From positions 1 to 17,252 of the forward strand of contig JBKHDA010000041.1 of the NCBI GenBank assembly GCA_046541575.1: a stretch of 17,252 nt of DNA, written 5' to 3'. This stretch comes from Halanaerobium sp046541575 (GTDB lineage: Bacteria; Bacillota; Halanaerobiia; Halanaerobiales; Halanaerobiaceae). Of the stretch, positions 7,418-15,058 are shown piece after piece; position 1 is the stretch's first letter, and the number at the start of each line of letters is the position of its first letter. Below the pieces are notes generated by a model. It was not told where the DNA came from, ran no database searches, and saw nothing but the letters and a program-made list of their open reading frames with translations. The translations under genes and the position numbers were made by a program.

Positions 7418-8221
7418 TTATTTCCCCAGCTCCTCTGAACGCTCAGCTGCTGCTTTAACAGCTCTAATAACAGCTGAGCGAAAAGCTTTGTCTTCCAATT
7501 CAGCAACTCCAGCAATTGTAGTTCCGGCAGGAGAACAGACCATATCCTTTAATTCAGCCGGATGTCTGCCCGAACTTAATGCCATCTCTGCCCCACCTTT
7601 AACAGTCTGGGCAGCCAGCTTAAGTGAAGTCTGACGGTCAAGACCTTTTAAAACTCCTGCATCAGCTAAAGCTTCAATAAATAGATAAACAAAGGCCGGT
7701 CCACTGCCGCTGAGTCCAGTAACTGCATCCATATCTTCTTCCCTGACCGCTGCAGTTTCTCCCAGAGAGTTAAATATTTTATCTATAAAAGCTTTCTCAT
7801 CTGCTTCAACCTTTGGAGAATAATAAAGCACACTCATCCCTTCTGCAACCAGAGCAGGGGTATTGGGCATCACTCTTACTATTTTTGCATCAGACCCAAA
7901 ATACTGTGAGAGCATCTCTGTCTTAACACCAGCTGCAATTGAAATAATGATTTTTGCAGCTGCATCATTTTTAATATCTTCTAAAACAAATTTAATTATC
8001 TGCGGCTTAACTGCCAGAATAATATAATCAGCTTCCCTGGCAGCTTTCTGATTATCAGCAGTGATATTTATTTCTGAAAACTGAGCTTCAAGTTCAAATT
8101 CTGGCTCAGAAAATTTTTTATCTGCTGCAATTATATTTTCAGCTTTAATTATATCCTGTTTTAAAATTCCACTTAAAATAGCCTGGCCCATATTACCCAG
8201 ACCAATAATCGCTAATTTCAT
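7418..8221 (-). CDS. proC: Pyrroline-5-carboxylate reductase
   Basis: ProC makes the last step of proline synthesis, reducing 1-pyrroline-5-carboxylate with NAD(P)H in the cytoplasm. The 267-residue protein has the Rossmann start KLAIIGLGNMGQAI, MPNTPALVAEG (118-128), GLSGSGPAFVY (169-179) and CSPAGTTIAG (229-238), which form the dinucleotide and substrate sites. Length is normal. A strong GAGGAGGAC ribosome site lies in the 18-base gap after proA. The whole proline pathway from glutamate (proB, proA, proC) is therefore encoded in one block. Confidence 0.98.
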   Translation of the reverse strand: MKLAIIGLGNMGQAILSGILKQDIIKAENIIAADKKFSEPEFELEAQFSEINITADNQKAAREADYIILAVKPQIIKFVLEDIKNDAAAKIIISIAAGVKTEMLSQYFGSDAKIVRVMPNTPALVAEGMSVLYYSPKVEADEKAFIDKIFNSLGETAAVREEDMDAVTGLSGSGPAFVYLFIEALADAGVLKGLDRQTSLKLAAQTVKGGAEMALSSGRHPAELKDMVCSPAGTTIAGVAELEDKAFRSAVIRAVKAAAERSEELGK

Positions 8222-8239
8222 CTATAAGTCCTCCTCGGC

Positions 8240-9496
8240 TTACTCTCGAATCTGACCATCACCCATGATTATATATTTAGTAGTAGTTAATTCCTTAAGT
8301 CCCATTGGACCTCTGGCATGCAGTTTTTGAGTACTGATTCCGGTTTCAGCTCCCAGACCAAACTGACCTCCATCCGTAAAGCGGGTTGAAGCATTTACAT
8401 AGACTGCTGCTGCATCAATATCATCTAAAAAGGACCGGGCAGTAGTGTAGTTCTCAGTAACTATAGCTTCCGAATGTTTGGTCCCATACTGATAAATATG
8501 CTCTACAGCTTCCTCATAATCATCTACAACTTTAACAGACATAATATAATCTAGATACTCGGTTGCATAATCTTCTTCTGTAGCTTCCTTGACTTTGGGC
8601 ACAATTTTTTTAGTCCGTTCACAGCCTCTTAATTCTACATCACTTTCTGCAAAAATTCGGGCCATTTCCGGCAAAAATTCTTCGGCAATTTTCTGATCAA
8701 CCAGCAGACTTTCAGCTGCATTGCAGACTGCAGGCCGAGAATATTTGGCATTAAACACGATTTTTTTAGCTTTGGTTAAATCTGCATCTTTATTGACATA
8801 AACATGGCAGTTTCCGACTCCTGTTTCAATTACAGGCACCTTAGATTCGCTTACTACTTTCTGAATCAGACCAGCTCCTCCTCGGGGAATTAAAACATCC
8901 AGATAGTCATTTAAAGTAAATAGAATATCTACTGCCTTCCGATCGGTGGTAGAAATAAGCTGTACAGACTCTTTGGGAAGTCCAGCTTCCTGCAGACCAT
9001 CCTGAATAATATTAGTTAAAATTTGATTGGAGTTAAATGCATTTGAACCTCCACGCAGAATAACAGTATTACCAGATTTCAAGCAGAGACCTGCTACATC
9101 AACAGTAACATTGGGTCTGGCCTCATAAATAATTCCTATAACACCAAGAGGAACTCTAATTTTACCGATCTGAAGTCCATTTGGTCTTTTCCACATCTGA
9201 GGTACTTCTCCAATTGGATCCTCCTGAGCGGCAACCTCTCTCAAACCCTGAGCCATTCCTTCAATTCTGGCTTCAGTTAGCTTAAGGCGATCAAGCAGAG
9301 CCCGACTTAAATCATTATCTCTGCCCTTCTGCATATCTTTTTCGTTAATCTCTAAAATCTCATCCCGTCTTTCCAGCAGCTTATCGGCAATCAAATTTAA
9401 GGCTTTATTTTTTTCATTGGTACCGGCCTTTGCTAATTTGCGTGCCGCATTTTTAGCTGCTTCTGCCTGTGAAATTAATTCTTCTCTAATACTCAT
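8240..9496 (-). CDS. proA: Gamma-glutamyl phosphate reductase
   Basis: ProA reduces glutamyl 5-phosphate to glutamate 5-semialdehyde with NADPH, the second step of proline synthesis. The 418-residue protein, of normal length, shows IYEARPNVTVDVA (123-135), the catalytic cysteine C258 in RPAVCNAAESLL, and the C-terminal signature GLGAETGISTQKLHARGP. The ATG has a strong GGAGGAGAT ribosome site and lies inside the end of proB, overlapping it by 11 bases. ProB and ProA act in sequence on an unstable intermediate, which fits such tight coupling. Confidence 0.98.
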   Translation of the reverse strand: MSIREELISQAEAAKNAARKLAKAGTNEKNKALNLIADKLLERRDEILEINEKDMQKGRDNDLSRALLDRLKLTEARIEGMAQGLREVAAQEDPIGEVPQMWKRPNGLQIGKIRVPLGVIGIIYEARPNVTVDVAGLCLKSGNTVILRGGSNAFNSNQILTNIIQDGLQEAGLPKESVQLISTTDRKAVDILFTLNDYLDVLIPRGGAGLIQKVVSESKVPVIETGVGNCHVYVNKDADLTKAKKIVFNAKYSRPAVCNAAESLLVDQKIAEEFLPEMARIFAESDVELRGCERTKKIVPKVKEATEEDYATEYLDYIMSVKVVDDYEEAVEHIYQYGTKHSEAIVTENYTTARSFLDDIDAAAVYVNASTRFTDGGQFGLGAETGISTQKLHARGPMGLKELTTTKYIIMGDGQIRE

Positions 9497-10622
9497 CTTT
9501 ATCTCCTCCTATAACCATATTATCTCTGTGAATAACTTCGGTCTTATTAAAATATCCAAGAATTTTTTCAATGTCATTTGAATGAGCACCTTTAATTTTT
9601 TCGATCTCATCAGAGTTGTAATTAACAATTCCTTTTCCAATTTCCAGTCTGCCGTCATTAATAGTTACCAAATCACCGCTTTTAAATTCTCCTCTGACCT
9701 CAACAATGCCACCCGGAAGTAAACTCTTACCTCTTTTTACTAAAGCCTCTGCTGCTCCCTGATCAACTACTATTTCTCCCATTGGTGGTAGATTAAAGTT
9801 AAGCCACTGTTTCCTTTTGGAAAGTCTGTCTTTAGCTGTTAAAAAGGTTGTCCCCAGATCAAATTTATTATTTTCAGCCATTTCGACTATTTTAAGGAGA
9901 GAATTTTTTTCTTTTCCGGGGCCAATAATCATCACGACTCCAGAATTAACAGCAATTTTGGCAGCCTCAATTTTTGTTTCCATACCTCCTGTTCCAACCT
10001 GACTACCTTTACCACCGGCCATCTTTTCAATTTCAGCTGTTATATTTTCAACCCTGGAAATAAGTTCTGCATTATCATTTTCTCCATGAGGATTAGAATT
10101 ATAAAGACCATCAACATCTGATAGGTTAACCAGCAAATCTGCTTCCACCAGACCTGCCACTCTAGCTGCCAGAGTATCATTATCTCCAACTTTTATCTCA
10201 TTAGTTACAACTGTATCATTTTCATTAATCACCGGAATTACTCCATGATCAATTAGAGTTTTTAAAGTATTAAAAGCATTTAAATAACGATTTCTATTTT
10301 CCAGGTCACTTGAGGTCAGTAAAATCTGGGCACATTTTGCTCCATATTCCCTAAAAAACTTATTGTAAATACCAACCAAAAGACCCTGACCGACTGCTGC
10401 ACAGGCCTGCTGTTCGGGAATAGATGCCGGCTTTTTGGCATAACCCAGCTCTCCCATACCTGCTGCTACTGCTCCAGAGCTGACAAGTATAATTTCTCTA
10501 CCCTGATTTTTAAGATCGACAAGCTGTCTGCTTAAGGTATCTAACTGTGTAAAATTAAGTTTTCCACTTTGATTGCTTAAGGTACTGCTTCCCACCTTTA
10601 CTACTATTCTCTTAAATTTCAT
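9486..10622 (-). CDS. proB: Glutamate 5-kinase with PUA domain
   Basis: ProB phosphorylates glutamate with ATP, the first and usually proline-inhibited step of proline synthesis. The amino-acid-kinase domain shows VVKVGSSTL (7-15), SSGAVAAGM (48-56), INENDTV (132-138), VGDNDTLAA (145-153) and GTGGMETKIEAA (210-221). A C-terminal PUA domain covers about residues 283-360. At 378 residues it is slightly longer than the usual 365-370. The ATG has an AGGATGA ribosome site. It is the first gene after the crr terminator, and a TATAAT sequence at 10677-10672 could be its -10 box, although no good -35 is visible. It overlaps proA by 11 bases. Confidence 0.97.
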   Translation of the reverse strand: MKFKRIVVKVGSSTLSNQSGKLNFTQLDTLSRQLVDLKNQGREIILVSSGAVAAGMGELGYAKKPASIPEQQACAAVGQGLLVGIYNKFFREYGAKCAQILLTSSDLENRNRYLNAFNTLKTLIDHGVIPVINENDTVVTNEIKVGDNDTLAARVAGLVEADLLVNLSDVDGLYNSNPHGENDNAELISRVENITAEIEKMAGGKGSQVGTGGMETKIEAAKIAVNSGVVMIIGPGKEKNSLLKIVEMAENNKFDLGTTFLTAKDRLSKRKQWLNFNLPPMGEIVVDQGAAEALVKRGKSLLPGGIVEVRGEFKSGDLVTINDGRLEIGKGIVNYNSDEIEKIKGAHSNDIEKILGYFNKTEVIHRDNMVIGGDKDEY

Positions 10623-10695
10623 TATATAATCATCCTGTCTTTAAATTAAAAATAGAAAATCACTTTTAATTATTATATCAAATTTGAACAAAGAT

Positions 10696-10738
10696 AAAAA
10701 GGGAAATAACTGTTAAGCTAAACAGCCATCTCCCTTTT
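10696..10738 (-). terminator. Terminator after the EIIA-Glc gene
   Basis: Arms AAAAGGGA (10697-10704) and TCCCTTTT (10731-10738) pair, and an inner stem CTGTT/AACAG (10710-10714, 10721-10725) caps the hairpin. On the minus strand it ends in TTTTTATCTTT. It separates the PTS operon from proB and could work in both directions. Confidence 0.8.
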
Positions 10739-10767
10739 AATTTCTTCATTCACTTTTATTTGTCTAT

Positions 10768-11247
10768 TTATGCCAGTTTTACTTTTAAGATTTTTGTCCC
10801 AGCTTTAACTTTTCCTTTTTTAAGAATTTCTAAATCTTTCACCTTTTCCATATTAGTGATAATAACTGGAGTTGCAATTGAAGGAGCATTTTCCCTGATG
10901 AAATCTAAATCCACTTCAACTAAGGGAGTCCCTACTTCAACTTTATCTCCATTTTTAACAAGCTTTTCAAAACCTTCTCCATCCAGTTTTACAGTATCTA
11001 TACCAATATGCACTAAAACTTCCAAACCTTTTTCAGTTTGAATTCCAACTGCATGTCCGGTAGAAAAAATCTGAACAATTTCTCCGGCACAGGGAGATTT
11101 TATCACGTTTTCTTCAGGTGTAATAGCAAAACCATCTCCAAGCATTTTTTGAGCAAAAGCTTCATCCGGAACCTGCTTTAACTCAGTAACTTCTCCGGCA
11201 AAAGGTGAAGCTATAGATTCTTCTTTTTTATTAAATATGTTAAACAT
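10768..11247 (-). CDS. crr: PTS glucose-type EIIA protein (EIIA-Glc)
   Basis: A free-standing 159-residue EIIA of the glucose family. It accepts phosphate from HPr and passes it to the IIB domain of a sugar permease. The pattern SIASPFAGEVTEL, STGHAVGIQ with H65 and VLVHIGIDTVKL with the phosphoryl-accepting H80 identifies it. A strong AAGGAGGAG ribosome site precedes the ATG. It follows the PtsG-type IIBC gene by 66 bases with no terminator between, so they are probably co-transcribed. Both IIBC permeases in this window lack a IIA domain, so this protein may serve both; that sharing is an inference. Confidence 0.93.
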   Translation of the reverse strand: MFNIFNKKEESIASPFAGEVTELKQVPDEAFAQKMLGDGFAITPEENVIKSPCAGEIVQIFSTGHAVGIQTEKGLEVLVHIGIDTVKLDGEGFEKLVKNGDKVEVGTPLVEVDLDFIRENAPSIATPVIITNMEKVKDLEILKKGKVKAGTKILKVKLA

Positions 11248-11313
11248 CCAATCTCCTCCTTTACTTTATTATAATATATTTCATTTTATTTTTACAATAA
11301 TCATTAAAAGTAA

Positions 11314-12735
11314 TTACATTATATCTTTAATTTTATCTTTTAAAGCATCAGATTCAGGTCCAAATACCACCTGAACACTGCTTCCGGATTTCATAACTCC
11401 AGATGCACCTAATCTGTTAAGTTCTTTTTCATCAATTACCGAATTATCTACAACTTCCAGCCTCAGCCTTGTTATACAGGCATCAACACTTTCTAAGTTT
11501 TCAGTACCTCCTAAAGCAGCAAGAACATCTGCAACCCGCTGATCTTTATCAACCGGAGCCACTTCTTCTGAATCAGAATCATCACTAACACGTCCTGGAG
11601 TCTCAAAATTAAAAAGTGGAATAGTAAAATAAAAGACTGTAAAATATAAAACAGCCATAATTGGACCAACAACAAGCCAGAACATTAAAGGATTACCCAG
11701 ATTTGATAAACTTAAGGCATAATCAATTGCACTGGCAGAAAAAGTATAACCGATTCGAATATCAAAGAAATTAGTTAAAAGTCCAGAGATAAAACCTCCA
11801 ACTACATGAAATAGATAAAGTGGTGGAGCCACAAAAATAAATGAAAACTCAATCGGTTCTGTAATTCCAGTTAAAAATGATGTAAGGGCAGCAGTTGTTA
11901 ACATACCTAAAACCTTAACTTTATTTTTAGCTCTTAAATACATCGCCAGACAGGCAGAAGGAAGAGCAAATAACATTAAAGGAAATTCCGCTGCCATAAA
12001 ACGGCCGGCACTGGGATCTCCAGCAAAAAACCTGGCTGTTTCTCCTCTAAGTACCTCACCTGCTTCAGTGGTAAAACGTCCAAACTCATATAAAAATGGT
12101 GGATAATAAACATGGTGTAAACCAACAGGAATTAAAGCTCTTTTTCCTGCTGCATATAAAGCCGGTCCAATTGGAGAATTCATAGCAAAACGTGCAAATT
12201 CATTAATTTGAATCTGAATCGGCGGCCAGATAAATGATAAAAGAACCCCTGCCAGCACTGATCCCACTGCTGTCACAATTGGCACCAGCCTTTTACCGGC
12301 AAAAAACCCTAAATATGGAGGCAGTTCAGTAGTATGAAATTTTTTATACATCTGAGCAGCTATAATACCTACAATAATACCCCCAAAAACACCGGTATTG
12401 ATTGCTTCAATATTACCACCTGTCTGCTCAGAGATATTAATTATATCAGCCATAACTTTGATTACATTATCATAAACTGTAAAACCTACACCAGCTGCTA
12501 AAGCAGCAACTGCATCACCAGCAAAACCAATTGCAACACCAAGAGCAAAAATCAGTGGTAGATGCTCAAAAATAGCAATCCCACTATTAAACATAACCTC
12601 ACCAACATCAGTTACAATTCCACTCTGTTCCTGCAGCAGTCTACCAATAGCAACTAAAACACCGGCTGCCGGTAAAACTGAAACAGGTGTCATTAATGCC
12701 TTACCAACTTTCTGTAACTTCTTAAAACCCTTCAT
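11314..12735 (-). CDS. ptsG: PTS glucose-type permease, IIBC components
   Basis: A membrane sugar transporter that phosphorylates its substrate on entry. From the ATG at 12735 it has 473 residues: a multi-span IIC domain with GLHHVYYPPFLYEFG (205-219) and the conserved GITEPIEF (290-297), a polar linker, then a IIB domain with the phosphorylated cysteine C420 in DACITRLRL. The YYPP version of the GLHH motif resembles glucose (PtsG) rather than GlcNAc permeases. An in-frame GTG at 12870 would add 45 residues, but that segment encodes the RAT and terminator in the leader, while the ATG has a GGGAGG ribosome site nine bases upstream; the shorter form is right. Upstream lies glcT, downstream crr. 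Substrate is inferred from motif and GlcT control. Confidence 0.9.
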   Translation of the reverse strand: MKGFKKLQKVGKALMTPVSVLPAAGVLVAIGRLLQEQSGIVTDVGEVMFNSGIAIFEHLPLIFALGVAIGFAGDAVAALAAGVGFTVYDNVIKVMADIINISEQTGGNIEAINTGVFGGIIVGIIAAQMYKKFHTTELPPYLGFFAGKRLVPIVTAVGSVLAGVLLSFIWPPIQIQINEFARFAMNSPIGPALYAAGKRALIPVGLHHVYYPPFLYEFGRFTTEAGEVLRGETARFFAGDPSAGRFMAAEFPLMLFALPSACLAMYLRAKNKVKVLGMLTTAALTSFLTGITEPIEFSFIFVAPPLYLFHVVGGFISGLLTNFFDIRIGYTFSASAIDYALSLSNLGNPLMFWLVVGPIMAVLYFTVFYFTIPLFNFETPGRVSDDSDSEEVAPVDKDQRVADVLAALGGTENLESVDACITRLRLEVVDNSVIDEKELNRLGASGVMKSGSSVQVVFGPESDALKDKIKDIM

Positions 12736-12789
12736 TAAAAAATTCCTCCCTATTAAATAATTATGATTTAGATCAATATATATCAAAGC

Positions 12790-12850
12790 AAAAAAGCTGA
12801 CCGGATAGAGAAGAGCCAGTAAAATTAACTCTCCTATCCAGTCAGCTTTT
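12790..12850 (-). terminator. Leader terminator of the ptsG operon
   Basis: A long hairpin pairs AAAAGCTGAC (12792-12801) with GTCAGCTTTT (12841-12850); after one mismatch the stem continues GGATAG/CTATCC. On the minus strand it is followed by TTTTTT. It lies between the promoter side and the ptsG start, overlapping the RAT at 12845-12872, so it would stop transcription unless GlcT binds. Confidence 0.9.
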
Positions 12851-12872
12851 GCCTGATCCAACAGTAACACGC
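12845..12872 (-). promoter_or_regulatory. Ribonucleic antiterminator (RAT) of ptsG
   Basis: On the minus strand the 28-base element contains GTGTTACTG and, after a short gap, ATCAGGCA, the conserved halves of GlcT-type RAT hairpins as I recall them from the ptsG leader of Bacillus subtilis. Its last bases are the first bases of the terminator stem, so RAT folding and termination exclude each other. It matches the element before glcT at 22 of 28 positions. It begins only 27 bases after the glcT stop; a weak TTGAAT-17-TAATTA promoter could lie across that junction, or transcription may read through from glcT. Confidence 0.9.
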
Positions 12873-12899
12873 CGAACTATCTAATTAATATTAAATTTT

Positions 12900-13757
12900 T
12901 TATGATTCAAGATCTCTTTTCAATCTGTGCAGATGCAGGGCCAGATATCCTTTTTCAGATTCTGGTACCTGATAATCAAATTTCTTTTTTATTATTATAG
13001 CAAGTTTTTCTGCCAATTTAAAGGAAAAATTAAAATTTTCCTTAATATTATCTAAAAGTGGATTTGGATTTGAAGCCCCATTTTCTATTCTTTCCAGAGC
13101 AAAGCGCAGGTGATTAACTAAACGTGCATAGTTTAAACTTTCATAGGATAAATCCTCTCCCAACTCATTTTCCACCGCTGTAACCAGCTCTTTAATCAAA
13201 GAAGTATTTTTTAAAGTTTTGGAAATTCCACCTTCACATCTAGCACCGTGAATATGAAGAGTTATAAAACCTACTTCACTTTCGGGAATTTCAAGTTGAA
13301 AACGATCAGCAATCATTTTAACCGCTTTTTCTGCTACATTATATTCTTCATTATAAAGGGTTCTAGTTTCCACTAAAAAAGGGTTAGCAACCTCTATCCC
13401 ATCTTTAATTCTTTTTAATGAAAAAGCTATATGATCAGCAAGTCCAATGCGTATATGCTGATTTAATTCCTCATTTAACTCTTCACTGGCCATAGCTATA
13501 ATTTCCTCAGTTATTCCAATTACCTGACTATCTACTTCTTCTAATAACTGGATATAATTTTCTCTTTTTTCACCTTCAATTGGTGCAAATTCTTTCTCAA
13601 TCTTAATTTCAGATTTAGAAACTTTGTCACCATTTTGTCGAGAAAATCCAACTCCTCTGCCTATAAAAATCAATTCTCTTTTAGAAGAAGTCTCTTCTGC
13701 CAGAATAACATTATTATTAAATATCTTCTTGATAACATATTTCTCAGCTGCAGCCAT
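12900..13757 (-). CDS. glcT: Transcription antiterminator of the BglG family, GlcT type
   Basis: The 285-residue protein binds RAT hairpins in nascent mRNA and prevents termination when the sugar is present; PTS components set its activity by phosphorylating histidines in its two PRD domains. Residues 1-60 form the RNA-binding domain (YVIKKIFNNNVILA). PRD1 (about 70-175) shows H109 in ADHIAFSLKRI and H168/H170 in TLHIHG. PRD2 (about 180-285) shows H216 in VNHLRFALERI and H275/H277 in LALHLHRLK. The ATG has an AGAGGGG ribosome site. Its target is almost certainly the adjacent ptsG leader. It also has a RAT and terminator in its own leader (13824-13908), which indicates self-activation. GlcT is favoured over LicT by context and RAT sequence. 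Confidence 0.93.
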   Translation of the reverse strand: MAAAEKYVIKKIFNNNVILAEETSSKRELIFIGRGVGFSRQNGDKVSKSEIKIEKEFAPIEGEKRENYIQLLEEVDSQVIGITEEIIAMASEELNEELNQHIRIGLADHIAFSLKRIKDGIEVANPFLVETRTLYNEEYNVAEKAVKMIADRFQLEIPESEVGFITLHIHGARCEGGISKTLKNTSLIKELVTAVENELGEDLSYESLNYARLVNHLRFALERIENGASNPNPLLDNIKENFNFSFKLAEKLAIIIKKKFDYQVPESEKGYLALHLHRLKRDLES

Positions 13758-13823
13758 AAAAGCCCCCTCTAAAAAGTTAAAAATTTAAATGTTGCTGGCA
13801 AAGATCAGTATTTATAAATAAAT

Positions 13824-13884
13824 TAAAAAAATCTAGCAAAAGATAAACTCTGCTCAACAAATTACAGGTATCCCTTCCTAGATT
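13824..13884 (-). terminator. Leader terminator of glcT
   Basis: Arms AATCTAG (13830-13836) and CTAGATT (13878-13884) pair, and after one G/G mismatch the stem extends by eight more pairs including two G-U pairs. On the minus strand it ends in a run of seven T residues. It overlaps the upstream RAT and lies about 65 bases before the glcT ATG. Confidence 0.85.
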
Positions 13885-13908
13885 ATGCCTGATTTAACAG
13901 TTACACTC
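13881..13908 (-). promoter_or_regulatory. Ribonucleic antiterminator (RAT) of glcT
   Basis: On the minus strand it reads GTGTAACTG, a short gap, then ATCAGGCA, matching the ptsG RAT at 22 of 28 positions. Its 3' end enters the first arm of the leader terminator (13878-13884), the standard arrangement for BglG/GlcT control. It implies that GlcT activates its own gene. Confidence 0.88.
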
Positions 13909-13929
13909 TATAAACTATCCATTTCTTTA

Positions 13930-13958
13930 ATCATAACAGTATTAGTGAACTTTTTCAA
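13930..13958 (-). promoter_or_regulatory. Sigma-A-type promoter of glcT
   Basis: On the minus strand TTGAAA (13958-13953), 17 bases, TATGAT (13935-13930). Transcription would start roughly 15 bases before the RAT, which leaves the RAT and terminator in the mRNA leader. Confidence 0.75.
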
Positions 13959-14031
13959 GTTCTTTTTTAAATAATTTAAAAATCGATTTAGTTGAATATT
14001 ATTTACTACAAATTGATTTTTAGCTGCCATA

Positions 14032-14937
14032 TTAACGATTAATTGAAATCGCCATCCGGCGATAACTGTGTCTTTTACCTCTTATTGTTTTAGATAATGT
14101 TAAAATATTTTCTGGTAAAGCTATACCTGAATAGCCTGCATCTCCAATATGCTGAATATCTGCTCCGGCCATTTTACTCATCAGTGCAATTTCTCTAATT
14201 GTTTCTTGATCTGCACTTTCTTGGGAGGTTCCAATGGCAGTCAGCGCCAGCTTGCCTCTATTATGAATTAATTTAATTATTTCCTTGAGAGAACTTAAAT
14301 CAATTCCGGGTACAGTACCAACCGCAGGCAGCAAAATAATATCTGTTCCGGCTGAAATTAAAGAATCGATATATTTTGCAGCCAGATAATCTTCGTTTAT
14401 CCCTGCCATATGCATTTTACCGGCAGTTATTATTATCTGATCACCAAAATTCTGGTCTGCAATTTTAACGGCCTCTATTATCGCCTGATTACTAACTCCA
14501 GCAGAAGGATTGCCTGTAAAGGTAACCATATTAAAACCGGCTTTGACAGCCTGTTCAATATTTTTTAATGATGATTTACGACCGGAACTTAATTCTACAA
14601 AATGATCAGATTTTAAATCATCTTCACTAACCGGCTCCAAATTTATACCTACAGGTCGCCCGCATAGTCTTTTTATCTCATTTACAATTTCCAGAGAGCT
14701 GCTCTTTTGAATATTTTTAAAATGGGGTTGATTGAGATCAAATAGATTTAAAAGTAAAATATCTGCCCCAAAAGCTGCTGCCACTTCAGCATTACTCAGA
14801 TCTCTAAACAAAGATTCTTCTCCTATAACTTCAGAAACAATGGTTCTTCCCTCAGATAATTTTATTGACTGCAGTAATTCATCCTTATTATAATTTAATA
14901 ATTCAGAGCTGCTCGAACTTAAAAGTCTTTTGACCAT
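14032..14937 (-). CDS. Conserved TIM-barrel-like protein of unknown function (DUF7916-like), PTS-linked
   Basis: A 301-residue soluble protein with no signal peptide or membrane segment. It matches, from memory, a conserved family found beside PTS genes in Firmicutes and often mislabelled as a haloacid dehalogenase-like hydrolase; I see no dehalogenase motifs. Regularly spaced beta-alpha units suggest a TIM barrel, with conserved loops GADILLLN (57-64), GINLEP (97-102), TGNP (141-144), GKMHMAG (173-179), LPAVGTVPG (203-211), AIGTSQE (234-240) and QHIGDAGY (262-269). It ends with RGKRHSYRRMA. The glycine-rich loops near the C-terminal end are the kind that hold a phosphate, so a phospho-sugar ligand is plausible but unproven. 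The ATG has a GAAGGGAT ribosome site. It follows the NagE-type permease by 121 bases across a terminator, so it is probably expressed by partial read-through. Confidence 0.75.
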   Translation of the reverse strand: MVKRLLSSSSSELLNYNKDELLQSIKLSEGRTIVSEVIGEESLFRDLSNAEVAAAFGADILLLNLFDLNQPHFKNIQKSSSLEIVNEIKRLCGRPVGINLEPVSEDDLKSDHFVELSSGRKSSLKNIEQAVKAGFNMVTFTGNPSAGVSNQAIIEAVKIADQNFGDQIIITAGKMHMAGINEDYLAAKYIDSLISAGTDIILLPAVGTVPGIDLSSLKEIIKLIHNRGKLALTAIGTSQESADQETIREIALMSKMAGADIQHIGDAGYSGIALPENILTLSKTIRGKRHSYRRMAISINR

Positions 14938-14990
14938 TTTAAATCCCTTCTTTCAATTTTAGAATTAACTCTTTAAATTTAAAGTTTATT

Positions 14991-15028
14991 AAAAATTTTT
15001 CAGCCGGAGCTTATAAACTCCGGCTGAA
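14991..15028 (-). terminator. Terminator between the NagE-type permease and the TIM-barrel gene
   Basis: A perfect 11-bp GC-rich stem, TTCAGCCGGAG (14999-15009) with CTCCGGCTGAA (15018-15028) and an 8-base loop. On the minus strand it is followed by AAAATTTTT. The T-run begins a few bases late, so termination may be incomplete, which would allow some downstream expression. Confidence 0.85.
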
Positions 15029-15058
15029 TTAAATAATTAAAACTGATAACTTATCTTA

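Noticed and set aside
13947..13968. Plus-strand hairpin GAACTT/AAGTTC followed by six T residues, like a small terminator
   Set aside because: There is no plus-strand gene for it to end, the stem is only six pairs and AT-rich, and it overlaps the -35 box of the glcT promoter.
13908..14030. A 40-codon minus-strand frame (MAAKNQFVVNNIQ...) starting one base after the TIM-barrel gene stop
   Set aside because: No ribosome site, and the frame covers the glcT promoter and ends at the RAT, so the DNA is already explained as regulatory.
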